DNA of 42,852 nt from Deltaproteobacteria bacterium GWC2_65_14 (GTDB lineage: Bacteria; Desulfobacterota; Deferrimicrobia; Deferrimicrobiales; Deferrimicrobiaceae). The notes beneath the pieces were generated by a model. The model worked only from the letters and a program-made list of their open reading frames with translations. It made no database searches and was not told the origin of the DNA. Shown piece after piece: positions 16,651-25,870 of the stretch. The number at the start of each line of letters is the position of its first letter. Positions within the stretch are counted from its first letter, which is position 1. The stretch spans positions 1 to 42,852 of the forward strand of contig MGPV01000023.1 in the NCBI GenBank assembly GCA_001797615.1, in the 5' to 3' direction. A program made the translations under genes and the position numbers.

Positions 16651-18162
16651 TTGTTCCAGAAAATCCTGATTGCGAACCGGGGAGAGATCGCAGTCCGCGT
16701 GGAGCGGGCCTGCCGGGAAATGGGGGTCCGGACGGTGGCGGTCTACTCCGATGTCGACCGGCACGCCCTCCACGTCCGGTACGCCGACGAGGCGTACCTC
16801 ATCGGGCCGTCCCCCGCGTCGGAATCGTACCTCGTGATCGACAAGATCATCGACGTCGCGAAAAAAAGCGGCGCGGAAGCGATCCACCCTGGGTACGGCT
16901 TCCTGGCGGAGAACCCCGTCTTCGCCGAGCGGTGCGAAAAGGAGAAGATCAAGCTGATCGGCCCTTCCGCCCATTCGATGCGGACGATGGGGTCCAAGAC
17001 GCTCGCCCGGAAGACGGTGCAGGCGGCGGGGGTTCCGGTGGTCCCCGGGACGCTGGAGCCGATCGCCACGGAGGAAGAGGTGTTCCGCGTGGCGAAGCAG
17101 ATCGGGTTCCCGGTCATGCTCAAGGCCACCGCCGGCGGCGGCGGGAAGGGGCTTCGGCTGGTCCAGGGAGAGGGCGACCTGCGCTCCGCGCTGCGGATGG
17201 CGAAGTCGGAGGCGAAATCGGCCTTCAGCGACGATTCGGTCTACCTCGAGAAGTATATCGAGAACCCCCGGCACGTCGAGATCCAGATCCTCGGGGACCG
17301 GCACGGGAACTACGTCCACCTGTGCGAGCGGGAGTGCTCGATCCAGCGGCGTCACCAGAAGGTGATCGAGGAATCCCCCTCGGTGATCATCACCCCGGGA
17401 ATCCGTGCGGCCATGGGGAAGGTGGCGATCGATGCCGCACGCGCGGTCCGCTACGAAGGGGCCGGGACGATCGAGTTCCTCGTGGACAGGAACCGGAACT
17501 TCTACTTCCTCGAGATGAACACCCGGCTCCAGGTCGAGCACCCGGTCACGGAGATGGTCACCGGGGTCGACATCGTCAAGGAACAGATCCGGATTGCCGC
17601 CGGCCTGCCGCTCTCAATCCGGCAGGAGGAGGTCCGGCAGGACGGGCACGCGATCGAGTGCCGGGTCTACGCCGAAGACCCCGACCGGAACTTCATGCCC
17701 TGCCCGGGGAGGATCACGTCGCTGCGGACGCCCGGCGGGCCCGGGGTGCGGGACGACTCCGGGGTCTTCGAGGGGTTCGAGATCCCGATCTTCTACGACC
17801 CGATCATCTCCAAGCTGATCGCCTGGGGGAAGACCCGCGAGGAGGCGATCGCCCGGATGAAGCGGGCGCTGCGGGAATATGTCGTGACGGGGGTCAAGAC
17901 GACGATCCCCTTCCACATCCGCGTGATGAGCAACCGGCATTTTCTCGAGGGAACCTTCGACACGAATTTCATCGACAAGGTCTTCTTCAAGGAGGAGCGG
18001 GAGCGGGAACTCCCCGAGCCGGATGCCGCCCTGATCACCGCGGCGGTCCAGCTCTTCCTGGACGAGAGGAAGCGCGCCGTCGCCCGGCGGCCCGCGGAGG
18101 CGGGGGAACCGGTCTCGATGTGGAGATATTCCTCCCGCCCCGGCGTGCGGAAAACCCTGTAG
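16651..18162 (+). CDS. accC: Biotin carboxylase subunit of acyl-CoA carboxylase
   Basis: A 503-residue biotin carboxylase that carboxylates biotin with ATP and bicarbonate. The TTG start at 16651 is preceded by GAGGAGG and yields the invariant N-terminus MFQKILIANRGEIAVRV. The ATP-grasp region has KATAGGGGKGLRLV (about 155-168) and the active-site stretch FLEMNTRLQVEHPVTE (about 286-301). The biotin-carboxylase C domain follows (GHAIECRVYAEDP). Unlike PccA of mitochondria it has no fused carrier domain; the carrier is the next gene. The 12-bp gap from the carboxyltransferase and 9-bp gap to the carrier indicate one operon. Confidence 0.96.
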   Translation: MFQKILIANRGEIAVRVERACREMGVRTVAVYSDVDRHALHVRYADEAYLIGPSPASESYLVIDKIIDVAKKSGAEAIHPGYGFLAENPVFAERCEKEKIKLIGPSAHSMRTMGSKTLARKTVQAAGVPVVPGTLEPIATEEEVFRVAKQIGFPVMLKATAGGGGKGLRLVQGEGDLRSALRMAKSEAKSAFSDDSVYLEKYIENPRHVEIQILGDRHGNYVHLCERECSIQRRHQKVIEESPSVIITPGIRAAMGKVAIDAARAVRYEGAGTIEFLVDRNRNFYFLEMNTRLQVEHPVTEMVTGVDIVKEQIRIAAGLPLSIRQEEVRQDGHAIECRVYAEDPDRNFMPCPGRITSLRTPGGPGVRDDSGVFEGFEIPIFYDPIISKLIAWGKTREEAIARMKRALREYVVTGVKTTIPFHIRVMSNRHFLEGTFDTNFIDKVFFKEERERELPEPDAALITAAVQLFLDERKRAVARRPAEAGEPVSMWRYSSRPGVRKTL

Positions 18163-18171
18163 GAGCGGACC

Positions 18172-18672
18172 ATGAACTATATCGCCACGATCGGGGAGAG
18201 GGAAGTCCAGGTTGCGGTGGAGGAGGTCGGGGTCGCCCGCTACAAGGTGACGATCGACGGGACGGAGCACCTGGTCGACGCCCACCAGGTCCAGGAGAGC
18301 CTCTGGTCTCTCCTGTGCGGCGCGCGGGCGTTCGAGGTGGATGTCCACCACCGGGAGGACGAGTACGAGGTCCTGATCGGAGGGGACTGCTACAAGTTCT
18401 CGCTGATGAACGAGCAGCACAAGGCGCTGGTCCGCTCCGGGGGGAAGGGGGCGGCCGGGAAAGCGCTGCTCACCTCCCCGATGCCGGGGAAGGTCGTCAA
18501 GCTGCTGGTGAAGGGAGGGGAGGAGGTCCAGGTTGACCAGGGGGTGATCGTCGTCGAGGCGATGAAGATGGAGAACGAGCTCAAGTCGGCGCTCGCGGGA
18601 AAGGTCAAGGAGATCTTCGTGAAGGAAGGCGAGATCGTCGAGTCGGGAGCGAAGCTGCTCCTGGTGGAATAG
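18172..18672 (+). CDS. Biotin carrier protein (biotinyl-domain)
   Basis: A 166-residue biotin carboxyl carrier. Residues 1-90 form a beta-rich docking segment found in oxaloacetate decarboxylase or PccA BT-type proteins. Residues 100-166 form the biotinyl domain, with the biotinylation motif EAMKMEN and target lysine K132. Thus the carboxylase is a three-gene, separate-subunit enzyme. The biotin ligase encoded at 25871 would be the expected modifying enzyme. Very tight spacing to neighbours on both sides (9 and 11 bp). Confidence 0.93.
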   Translation: MNYIATIGEREVQVAVEEVGVARYKVTIDGTEHLVDAHQVQESLWSLLCGARAFEVDVHHREDEYEVLIGGDCYKFSLMNEQHKALVRSGGKGAAGKALLTSPMPGKVVKLLVKGGEEVQVDQGVIVVEAMKMENELKSALAGKVKEIFVKEGEIVESGAKLLLVE

Positions 18673-18683
18673 CGGGGGGCGGG

Positions 18684-20375
18684 ATGGCGAAGCGGGGCAA
18701 GGCGACGGGGAAAGGGTCCCGCATCCGGGAGGCGAGAGGGCGGTGGGAGCGGGAGACCCTCCTGCCCGTGACGGCGAAGGCCCCGGAGCGGGCGAAGCGC
18801 TTCGAGAGCACCTCCGGGTCGGAGATCGAGCGGCTCTGCGATCCCGGCCACCTGGAGGCGTTCGACTATCTCCGGGACGCGGGGTTCCCCGGGGAGTACC
18901 CGTTCACCCGAGGGGTCCAGCCGACCATGTACCGGGGGCGCTTCTGGACGATGCGCCAGTACGCGGGGTTCGGGGACGCGCGGGAGTCGAACCGGCGGTA
19001 CCGGTTCCTCCTCGAGCAGGGGCAGACCGGCCTGTCGGTGGCCTTCGACCTTCCCACCCAGATGGGGTACGACTCGGACCACCCGATGGCCTTCGGCGAG
19101 GTCGGGAAGGTCGGGGTCGCGATCGACTCCCTCGAGGACATGGAGGTCCTCTTCGCCCGGATCCCCCTCGGGGAGGTCTCCACTTCGATGACGATCAACT
19201 CCACGGCGGCGATCCTGCTCGCCATGTACATCGCGGTGGGGGAGAAGCAGGGGGTGCCGGCGGAGTCTCTGAACGGGACGATCCAGAACGACATCCTGAA
19301 GGAGTACATCGCGCGGGGGACCTACATCTATCCCCCGGCCCCCTCGATGCGGATCATCACCGACATCTTCGCCTACTGCAAGGACCGGGTGCCTCGGTGG
19401 AACACGATCAGCATCTCCGGGTACCACATCCGGGAGGCGGGGTCGACGGCGGCGCAGGAGATCGCCTTCACCCTGGCGAACGGGATCGCCTACGTCCAGG
19501 CGGCGATCGACGCGGGGATGTCCGTCGATTCCTTCGCCGCGCGTCTCGCCTTCTTCTTCAACGCGCACAACAGCTTCCTGGAGGAGGTGGCGAAGTACCG
19601 GGCGGCCCGCCGCCTCTGGGCGAGGATCATGCGGGAGCGGTTCCGGGCGAAGGACCCCCGCTCCTGGATGCTCCGGTTCCATACCCAGACGGCCGGCTCG
19701 TCGCTGACCGCGCAGCAGCCGGACAACAACGTCGTCCGGGTGACGCTCCAGGCGCTGGCGGCGGTGCTCGGAGGCACCCAGTCGCTCCACACGAATTCCC
19801 GGGACGAGGCGCTCTCCCTGCCCACCGAGGAATCGGTCCGGATCGCGCTGCGGACCCAGCAGGTGATCGCGCACGAGAGCGGCGTCGCGGACACGGTCGA
19901 TCCGCTCGGCGGGTCCTATTTCGTCGAGGCGACGACCTCCGCCCTGGAGCGGGAGGCGGAGGAATATCTCGCCCGGATCGACGGGATGGGCGGGGTGGTC
20001 CGGGCGATCGACCGCGGGTATATCCAGAAGGAGATCCAGGACGCCGCCTTCCGGTACCAGCAGGAGATCGAGCGGAAGGAACGGATCCTCGTCGGCGTGA
20101 ACGCCTTCGAGGTCGAGGAGCCGAGGCCGGAAAATCTGCTCACCGTCGACCCGAGGGTGGAGCGGGAGCAGCGGAAGCGGCTTGCGGCCCTGCGGAAACG
20201 GCGGGATCCGGCGGCGGTCCTGTCGGCGTTCGCGGCCCTGGGGAAGGCCTGCCGCGGGACGGAGAACCTGATGGTCCCCATCCTCGCGGCGGTGAAGTCC
20301 TACGCCACGCTCGGGGAAATCTCCGACGTCCTGCGGGAAGTGTTCGGCATCTATCGGGGGAAGGTGACGGTCTGA
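18684..20375 (+). CDS. Methylmalonyl-CoA mutase, catalytic (TIM-barrel) large subunit
   Basis: A 563-residue catalytic domain of a B12-dependent acyl-CoA mutase. Landmarks are [20 protein letters not shown], the methylmalonyl-type substrate pocket sequence [50 protein letters not shown] and [16 protein letters not shown]. It isomerises methylmalonyl-CoA to succinyl-CoA; the carboxylase genes upstream would supply the substrate. The protein stops after the barrel and has no C-terminal cobalamin-binding domain (DxHxxG absent), so a separate small subunit is needed and lies outside the window. Related mutases (isobutyryl-CoA, ethylmalonyl-CoA) cannot be fully excluded. Its stop overlaps the next coding region as CTGA. 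Confidence 0.9.
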   Translation: MAKRGKATGKGSRIREARGRWERETLLPVTAKAPERAKRFESTSGSEIERLCDPGHLEAFDYLRDAGFPGEYPFTRGVQPTMYRGRFWTMRQYAGFGDARESNRRYRFLLEQGQTGLSVAFDLPTQMGYDSDHPMAFGEVGKVGVAIDSLEDMEVLFARIPLGEVSTSMTINSTAAILLAMYIAVGEKQGVPAESLNGTIQNDILKEYIARGTYIYPPAPSMRIITDIFAYCKDRVPRWNTISISGYHIREAGSTAAQEIAFTLANGIAYVQAAIDAGMSVDSFAARLAFFFNAHNSFLEEVAKYRAARRLWARIMRERFRAKDPRSWMLRFHTQTAGSSLTAQQPDNNVVRVTLQALAAVLGGTQSLHTNSRDEALSLPTEESVRIALRTQQVIAHESGVADTVDPLGGSYFVEATTSALEREAEEYLARIDGMGGVVRAIDRGYIQKEIQDAAFRYQQEIERKERILVGVNAFEVEEPRPENLLTVDPRVEREQRKRLAALRKRRDPAAVLSAFAALGKACRGTENLMVPILAAVKSYATLGEISDVLREVFGIYRGKVTV

Positions 20376-22297
20376 GCCGGGGACTGCCCTTCCGGCTCGC
20401 GCTCCTCCTGCTCGCTGCAGCGTCGTCGGTCCGGGCCGCGGAGACGCCCCCGGGGATCCGCTCCCTGGCGCAGGAGCGGCGGACGGCCGCCGCCGCGGGC
20501 TCTCCCGTCATCGCCGTCCTCTGCTATCACGACATCTCGGACCGGCCGGGGGCTCCGTCGATCACGATCTCCCCCTCCCTGCTGCGCGCACAGGTCCGCA
20601 GCCTCAAGCAGGGAGGATGGACCTTCCTCTCCCTGTCGGAGCTTCTGGCCTTCCGGGGCCGCCCGGAGAAGATCCCTCCCCGCGTCGCCGTGCTGACCTT
20701 CGACGACGGGTACCGGAGTTTTTCGGAGGCGGTCCTCCCGATCCTCCGGGAAGAGGGGGTCAAGGCGACACTGGCGGTGGTCACCTCGTTCCTCGAACGC
20801 CCTCCTCCCGATCTGCCCCCCATGATGTCCTGGGACCAGGTCCGGGAGGCGGACCGGAGCGGCCTGGTGGAGATCGCCTCCCACAGCCACGACCTGCACC
20901 GCTACGTGGCGTCGAACCCGTACCGGGACACCGATCCGGCGGTCACGACCCGCCTCTACCGGGTCGGGGAGAAGCGGTACGAGGATCGGGACGAATACTG
21001 GAGCCGGATCCGGAAGGATCTCCGGACATCCCGGAGGATCCTGGGGGAGCGGCTCGGGCACGACGTGTCCTTCCTGGCGTGGCCCTACGGGGAGCACACG
21101 GCGGTCGCCCGGCGGATCGCGGCGGAGGAAGGGTTCACGGCGACGCTGGGGCTCGACGGCGTCCCCGCCGCCCCCGGGGACCTTTCGGGCGGATATCTGC
21201 CCCGTGTGATGGTGTACCGGGGGAGCGGGATCGACGGGAAGAGCGTGCGGTGGCTGTTCGACCCCCGGCCGACCGTGCGGGCCGCGCAGGCGGACCTGGA
21301 CGAGGTGTACGACCCCGATCCGGCCATGTTCCGGCTCAGGCTCGAGCTGCTCAAGGACCGGATCCTGCGTCTCGGCGCCACCGACGTCTTTCTCCAGGGG
21401 TGCCCGGACCCGGGCGGCGACGGGTTCTTCCGGGCGGTCTGGTTCATGAACCACCAGGTGGCCGTCCGTGCCGACGTCTGGTCGATGGCGGCCCACCTCT
21501 TTTCCCGGGCGGGGCTGCGCGTCTGGATCCGCGCCCCGGTCATGAACCTCTCCTGGGAGTGGGAGAAGCATCCGGAGTGGAGGATCCCTGCCGGGGAGAA
21601 AGGCGCGGGGAAGAGCCCCGCCCCCTGGTACCGGAGGCTCTCGCCGGACCTCGAGGGGGCGCGCCGCGCGGCGGTGGATTTCTTCTCCGACATCGCCGTC
21701 TACCTGCCGATCCGGGGGATCCTCTTCGACGACGACGCCTTCATGCTCGAGGGGGAACGGCTCCGGGGAAGCGGAAACGGATCCCCGGAGGCCAAGTCCG
21801 CCGCGATCCGGGGGATGATCGAGGAGATCAAGGCGGCGGTGCTGGCGTGGAGGCCGAACTGCCTCTTCGCTCGCAACCTGTATGCCCCGGCCGTGGAGCG
21901 TGACGCCCTCCACCCGGGCTTTTCCCAGGACTTCGGCCGGTTCCTGTCCGACTACGACCTGACCGTGGTGATGGCTTACGCCCGGATGGAGGGGCGCCGG
22001 GAGGACGCGGGAGCATGGACGGAGTCGCTCGCGAGGCGGGCGATCCGGAAGTGGATTCCCCCGCCGGGACGGGAGTCGGAGCCTCCCCCCGTTCTCCTCA
22101 AGCTACAGGCGTACGACTGGTCGGAGGAGGCGTGGGTTCCCGCGGAGGAGCTGCGCGAGCAGGTCCGCGGAGCGCGGCGCGCCATGGTGAACGGCCTGGG
22201 GATCTACCCGGTCCTCCCGGCGTCCGGGCCGGTCCCCGACGGTCTGCTCGGGGGAAAGGCGGCGGGGACCTCAGAACGGTATCCGTACCCGGAATAG
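20372..22297 (+). CDS. pgaB: PNAG N-deacetylase PgaB-like lipid-free secreted protein (CTG start)
   Basis: About 641 residues. Residues 1-23 form a clear signal peptide without a lipobox. Residues 45-290 form a NodB polysaccharide deacetylase domain: TFDDG (109-113), HSHDLH (171-176, metal histidines) and WPYG (237-240). Residues about 300-625 match the PgaB C-terminal glycoside-hydrolase-like domain ([23 protein letters not shown]). It would partly deacetylate poly-beta-1,6-N-acetylglucosamine in the periplasm. No in-frame ATG, GTG or TTG lies between the upstream mutase-shadow sequence and the catalytic domain. The best start is CTG at 20372, overlapping the mutase stop (CTGA), with GGGGGAAGG upstream. 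Convergent with pgaA, 3' ends overlapping by 27 bp. Confidence 0.88.
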   Translation: MSRGLPFRLALLLLAAASSVRAAETPPGIRSLAQERRTAAAAGSPVIAVLCYHDISDRPGAPSITISPSLLRAQVRSLKQGGWTFLSLSELLAFRGRPEKIPPRVAVLTFDDGYRSFSEAVLPILREEGVKATLAVVTSFLERPPPDLPPMMSWDQVREADRSGLVEIASHSHDLHRYVASNPYRDTDPAVTTRLYRVGEKRYEDRDEYWSRIRKDLRTSRRILGERLGHDVSFLAWPYGEHTAVARRIAAEEGFTATLGLDGVPAAPGDLSGGYLPRVMVYRGSGIDGKSVRWLFDPRPTVRAAQADLDEVYDPDPAMFRLRLELLKDRILRLGATDVFLQGCPDPGGDGFFRAVWFMNHQVAVRADVWSMAAHLFSRAGLRVWIRAPVMNLSWEWEKHPEWRIPAGEKGAGKSPAPWYRRLSPDLEGARRAAVDFFSDIAVYLPIRGILFDDDAFMLEGERLRGSGNGSPEAKSAAIRGMIEEIKAAVLAWRPNCLFARNLYAPAVERDALHPGFSQDFGRFLSDYDLTVVMAYARMEGRREDAGAWTESLARRAIRKWIPPPGRESEPPPVLLKLQAYDWSEEAWVPAEELREQVRGARRAMVNGLGIYPVLPASGPVPDGLLGGKAAGTSERYPYPE

Positions 22298-23959
22298 CCC
22301 GCCGTAGCGGCGGAACCCCTCTCCCTGCCCTCCCGTGTTGGAGTCGGAACCGAATCCGCCGATGGAAATTCCGCCGAGCCCGATCTTCCGGTCCAGAGCC
22401 GCCTCCACGGAGTAGGTCGGCCCGCTTTTCGCCCCTTTCTCCTGCTGGGCTCCCGCCAGGGCGGTTCCGTGGAACTCCCAGCCCGGACGGAGCCGGAAGC
22501 GCCAGTCGATGCCCGCCTCCTGGCTCGTGTACCGCTTGGGGTCGAACACCCCCACGTCGAGGTCGCGGTCGAATCCGAGTCCTCCGAACCGGAGGATCCC
22601 CGCCAGGGAGGCGGCATCCCCCCGGAGATAGAGCCGCCGCGTAATCGTCAGGCCGTACCGTGCTCCCCGGTTTTCCCGCTCCTGGTTCGTGGTGTTCTCG
22701 TTGCGGTGGAAGAGGAGGGCGGCCGAGGCGGAGACCTCCGTCTTCCAGGCGAAGTGCTTGGACACGGTGAGGCTAACCGTGTCCAGGACGACCCGGTTCT
22801 GGAAGGAGAGGATGGAATCCCAGTGCCCCCGTTCCCATTCCAGGTCGAGCTGGAAGGTGTCCCGGGGATTCGCCGTCACCCCGAGGTTGGCCGACCAGGG
22901 GTGGAAGTCGGCGACGTCGTACCGGGTGGACCCGACCCCCGCGCGCCATCCGATCGCGGGGGACCGGCGCCAGGCGGCGGAAAACGACCCGCCGGTTCCG
23001 TCGGCCGAATCCTCGGCGCCGAGGTTGTCCTCCTTCCCCGGCGATCCCTGGCGGAGGAAGAGCTGCCTCACCGTTCCGTCCAGGTCCAGCCCCCGGGCGG
23101 GCCGCCCGTGGACGGAAAGGGACAGCTCGTAGGAGGAAAGCTCGTCGGAGTCCCGGGATCCCCGGAACCCGAACTCCGTGTATCGGGCGAGCCGCTCCCG
23201 GACCCTCAACGACTGCTCCCGGACCTCCGGGATCCCCGGGGCGGCCTTTTCCGCGCGGGAAATCCATTCCTCCGCCTCCTCCGGCATGTCCTGGAACAGG
23301 CGGGCGCGGGAGAGGCCGGTGAGGGCTTCCGGTTCGTCGGGCCGTTCCTCCAGGACGCGCCGGTACTCCCGCGCGGCCGCCTGGAACCGGCCCTGCCAGA
23401 GGAGCGACTCGGAAAGCCCCAGCCGCGCCCTGTCGTCCCGGGGATCCTTCTCCAGGATCTGCCGGTAGAGTCCTTCCGCCTCCCGGAGCCGGTCGGACCA
23501 GCGCAGGGCGAGCGCCAGGTAGCGCCTGGCCTCCGGATCATGGGGACGGTTCTCGGCGACGGAGGCCAGCAGGGGGACCGCCTCCTTCGGCCGGTCCGCC
23601 CAGAGGAGCTGGATTCCGATCGACATCCGCAGCTCCGGCTCGAGCGAGGGATCCGCGGTGGCCGCGGCGCGGTAGGCGTCGACCGCCTCCCGGTGCCGGT
23701 CCGCCTCCGCGAACAGGTCTCCGAGCTCCCGCCAGGTACCCCCTCCGGGGTGAAGGGCGAGCGACTCCCGGAACTTCCCGAGAGCCCGGGGGAGGTCCCC
23801 CAGGTCCCGGTGCTGCCGCGCCTCCTCCGCAAGCGATTCGGCCCGCTTCCTGGGAGTCGGGGGCTCCTGCGCGCACGCGGGCGGCTGCGGGACTCCTCCG
23901 AGAAGAAGGAACGCGGCGAGCAGGAAGGGGAGGATCCTGAGGGTGGAGAGCCCGGGCAA
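22271..23959 (-). CDS. pgaA: PgaA-like outer-membrane PNAG export porin
   Basis: A 562-residue protein. The N-terminus is a signal peptide (RILPFLLAAFLLLGGV). Residues about 35-265 are tetratricopeptide repeats (for example RLGLSESLLWQGRFQAAARE). Residues about 270-562 are beta-rich with alternating strands and end in VRIPF, the C-terminal phenylalanine typical of outer-membrane barrels. TPR plus barrel, next to pgaC and pgaD, is the PgaA layout, but it is shorter than E. coli PgaA (about 800). The start is TTG at 23959, 3 nt after the pgaC stop; it alone gives a signal peptide. The TPRs would bind deacetylated PNAG in the periplasm. Confidence 0.85.
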   Translation of the reverse strand: MPGLSTLRILPFLLAAFLLLGGVPQPPACAQEPPTPRKRAESLAEEARQHRDLGDLPRALGKFRESLALHPGGGTWRELGDLFAEADRHREAVDAYRAAATADPSLEPELRMSIGIQLLWADRPKEAVPLLASVAENRPHDPEARRYLALALRWSDRLREAEGLYRQILEKDPRDDRARLGLSESLLWQGRFQAAAREYRRVLEERPDEPEALTGLSRARLFQDMPEEAEEWISRAEKAAPGIPEVREQSLRVRERLARYTEFGFRGSRDSDELSSYELSLSVHGRPARGLDLDGTVRQLFLRQGSPGKEDNLGAEDSADGTGGSFSAAWRRSPAIGWRAGVGSTRYDVADFHPWSANLGVTANPRDTFQLDLEWERGHWDSILSFQNRVVLDTVSLTVSKHFAWKTEVSASAALLFHRNENTTNQERENRGARYGLTITRRLYLRGDAASLAGILRFGGLGFDRDLDVGVFDPKRYTSQEAGIDWRFRLRPGWEFHGTALAGAQQEKGAKSGPTYSVEAALDRKIGLGGISIGGFGSDSNTGGQGEGFRRYGGLFRVRIPF

Positions 23960-23962
23960 CGG

Positions 23963-25231
23963 TCAGGTCCTTTCCGTTTTCCAGAGGGTGATCCGGGGCC
24001 GCTTGCGGAGCAGCCCGACCGGAGTATACAGGAACGCGACGGTCGAGGTGATGGCCCAGTAGATCAGCGGGTAGAGGACCGTGTAGGTGGCGTAGGGGAG
24101 GATGGAACGGTCGTAGTGCCGGTCGAGGGCGACCCCTGCCGTGAGCTGGAGAATGCACACCGTGGCGATCGTCATCCCCCAGAAGTTCGGGATCGGGTGG
24201 GCTCCCACGGGCGGGATTCCGATCGCGTACGAGAAGATCCAGAGCGAGGTCAGGATCACGAAGCAGAAGGCCCACAGGATGGAGAGCACCGACTCGTAGG
24301 CCACCGGCCACTGCCGGAGGTTCTTCCTCCGGAGGAGGATGCCGAGGTGGCTGCGCAGGACCTGCCCCAGCCCGACGGCCCAGCGCTTCCTCTGCGAGAA
24401 GAAGGCGCCGATCGTCTCCGGCACCTGCATCCAGACCAGCCCCCGGGGCTCGTACCGGATGTCCCAGAATCGCATCTGGAGCCTCCAGGACATGTCGATG
24501 TCCTCGGTCGCCATCGACGGGTCGAACAGCCCGACGTCGAACAGCGCCTTCTTCCGGAAGGCCACGACGACCCCGGACACGGTCTGGATCCGCCCCCACA
24601 CGCGCTGGGCCCGGCGCAGGAGGCCCACGATCGAGGTGAACTCGATCAGCTGGATCTTGCTGAGCAGGGTCCGCCGGTTCGAGACGCGCGGGTTCCCCGT
24701 CACCGCGGCGACCCGGGAGGAGGAGAAGTGGGGAACGATGTGAAGCAGGATCTGCGGGTCGACGACCGCGTCCGCGTCGATGGTCAGCACGATCTCCCCG
24801 TTCAGGCAGAGCAGGGCGTCGTTCAGCGCCATCGCCTTCCCCTCGTTCACGGTCTTCCGGATCAGCCGGATCCGCCCGGACTCCAGGTAGGGAGCGAGCC
24901 GGGCGACGGTGGCGTCCTTCGAGCCGTCGTCCACCACGACGACTTCGAAGTCCGGGTAGTCGATGCGGAGGGCCCCCTCGACGGTCGCCTCGATCACCTT
25001 TTCCTCGCAATAGGCCGGGATGAGCACCGACACCGCCGGAGGCGGGTCGGGAAGGGTGTAGAGATCGGCCTCCGCCTCCCCGGGGAGTTTTTCCTTTCCG
25101 GAGAAATAGATGGCCGAGGTGACGAGCCAGACGATCGCGGAGAGGATCGGGTAGAAGCCGAAGAACAGGAGCATGATCCAGTAGACGGTGGTGTGCTGGA
25201 AGGCGATGAGAATTCCGGGGATCTCCGCCAT
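23963..25231 (-). CDS. pgaC: PNAG synthase glycosyltransferase PgaC
   Basis: A 422-residue membrane glycosyltransferase of family GT2 that polymerises UDP-GlcNAc into beta-1,6-linked PNAG. Two N-terminal membrane segments (about 14-43) precede the catalytic domain, with DDGSKD (101-106), DAD (152-154), TED (242-244, catalytic base) and QRKRW (280-284). Three further membrane segments lie between about 310 and 405. Length and motifs match PgaC/IcaA. It follows pgaD by 2 nt and precedes pgaA by 3 nt, one operon on the minus strand. PgaC with PgaD is activated by cyclic-di-GMP in E. coli; the HD-GYP protein at 38526 could affect that pool. Confidence 0.94.
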   Translation of the reverse strand: MAEIPGILIAFQHTTVYWIMLLFFGFYPILSAIVWLVTSAIYFSGKEKLPGEAEADLYTLPDPPPAVSVLIPAYCEEKVIEATVEGALRIDYPDFEVVVVDDGSKDATVARLAPYLESGRIRLIRKTVNEGKAMALNDALLCLNGEIVLTIDADAVVDPQILLHIVPHFSSSRVAAVTGNPRVSNRRTLLSKIQLIEFTSIVGLLRRAQRVWGRIQTVSGVVVAFRKKALFDVGLFDPSMATEDIDMSWRLQMRFWDIRYEPRGLVWMQVPETIGAFFSQRKRWAVGLGQVLRSHLGILLRRKNLRQWPVAYESVLSILWAFCFVILTSLWIFSYAIGIPPVGAHPIPNFWGMTIATVCILQLTAGVALDRHYDRSILPYATYTVLYPLIYWAITSTVAFLYTPVGLLRKRPRITLWKTERT

Positions 25232-25233
25232 CG

Positions 25234-25668
25234 TCAGACGCTCCGGGGAACCGAGAAGCTTTTGCGTTCCCCCTCGCAGGAGACGACCACGGCCCGGGAG
25301 CGTTTCAGGGAATCATATCCCGGGTGGTCGAGTCCTCTGCCGAGGCGGTCGGCGTCGCATTCCTCGGACACGGGGGGAAGGCCTTTCCTGGGTCCCTTCC
25401 GCCGGAAGATGGCGACGTTGTAGCGCACCCAGACCAGCGTGAGGACGGTCGTCGCCAGGATGGTGAGTGCGATCAGGACGATCGCCCCGACAGCATCCCG
25501 CGCGGAGGTCTGCGGGATGACCCGGAGCCACCAGTACACGAAAAGACACCAGAAGAACAGCGTGACCGCCGCGTGGATCGTACCGCGGACCGTCACCTTG
25601 GGATGAAGGATCGCCACTGGATCGCCACCGCCGGTCCCCGCGTGGGGATTTATCCGTCCCATCGGCAT
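25234..25668 (-). CDS. pgaD: PgaD-like small membrane protein
   Basis: A 144-residue protein with two hydrophobic segments (about 27-50 and 60-83) and a charged cytoplasmic tail. This is the size and topology of PgaD, the partner that stabilises PgaC and completes the cyclic-di-GMP switch. Sequence conservation of PgaD is low, so the call rests on topology, position (2 nt from pgaC) and an aromatic/basic stretch after the second helix (WVRYNVAIFRRKG). Met1 and Met3 are alternative starts; an AGGGA site precedes Met1. It is the first gene of the operon, so the promoter should lie in 25669-25870. Confidence 0.75.
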   Translation of the reverse strand: MPMGRINPHAGTGGGDPVAILHPKVTVRGTIHAAVTLFFWCLFVYWWLRVIPQTSARDAVGAIVLIALTILATTVLTLVWVRYNVAIFRRKGPRKGLPPVSEECDADRLGRGLDHPGYDSLKRSRAVVVSCEGERKSFSVPRSV

Positions 25669-25768
25669 TTTTCCCTGAAAAGTTTACTTTTTTCCACTTT
25701 TTCCCCCCGGCGCCATAACGATTGCCCGTTTTCGGGGAATCCAGAAGGGCAGTTGCAGGTTCCATTCC

Positions 25769-25821
25769 TTCCGCACGGAGCGGTTTCTCCCATCTTTTGG
25801 TTGATTTCCTTCCGTGCGGAA
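25769..25821. repeat. 11-bp inverted repeat between pgaD and birA
   Basis: TTCCGCACGGA at 25769-25779 is repeated as its exact reverse complement TCCGTGCGGAA at 25811-25821, with 31 nt between. Both arms are preceded by CC or TTCC, extending the similarity. It lies in the 202-bp divergent gap between the pgaD operon and birA, so it could be a regulator site or an RNA stem in a leader. It does not match the classical BirA operator half-site TTGTAAACC. Confidence 0.5.
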
Positions 25822-25829
25822 TGCTTAAT
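25801..25829 (+). promoter_or_regulatory. Candidate birA promoter
   Basis: TTGATT (25801-25806), a 17-bp spacer and CTTAAT (25824-25829) each match 4 of 6 consensus bases. The right arm of the inverted repeat (25811-25821) sits in the spacer, a position where a bound factor would block polymerase. The birA ATG at 25871 is preceded by GGGAGAGGG. No convincing promoter for pgaD was found on the minus strand in 25669-25870. Confidence 0.35.
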
Positions 25830-25870
25830 AGAACGAAGGGTTATCCTGAAACATCGCACACGGGAGAGGG

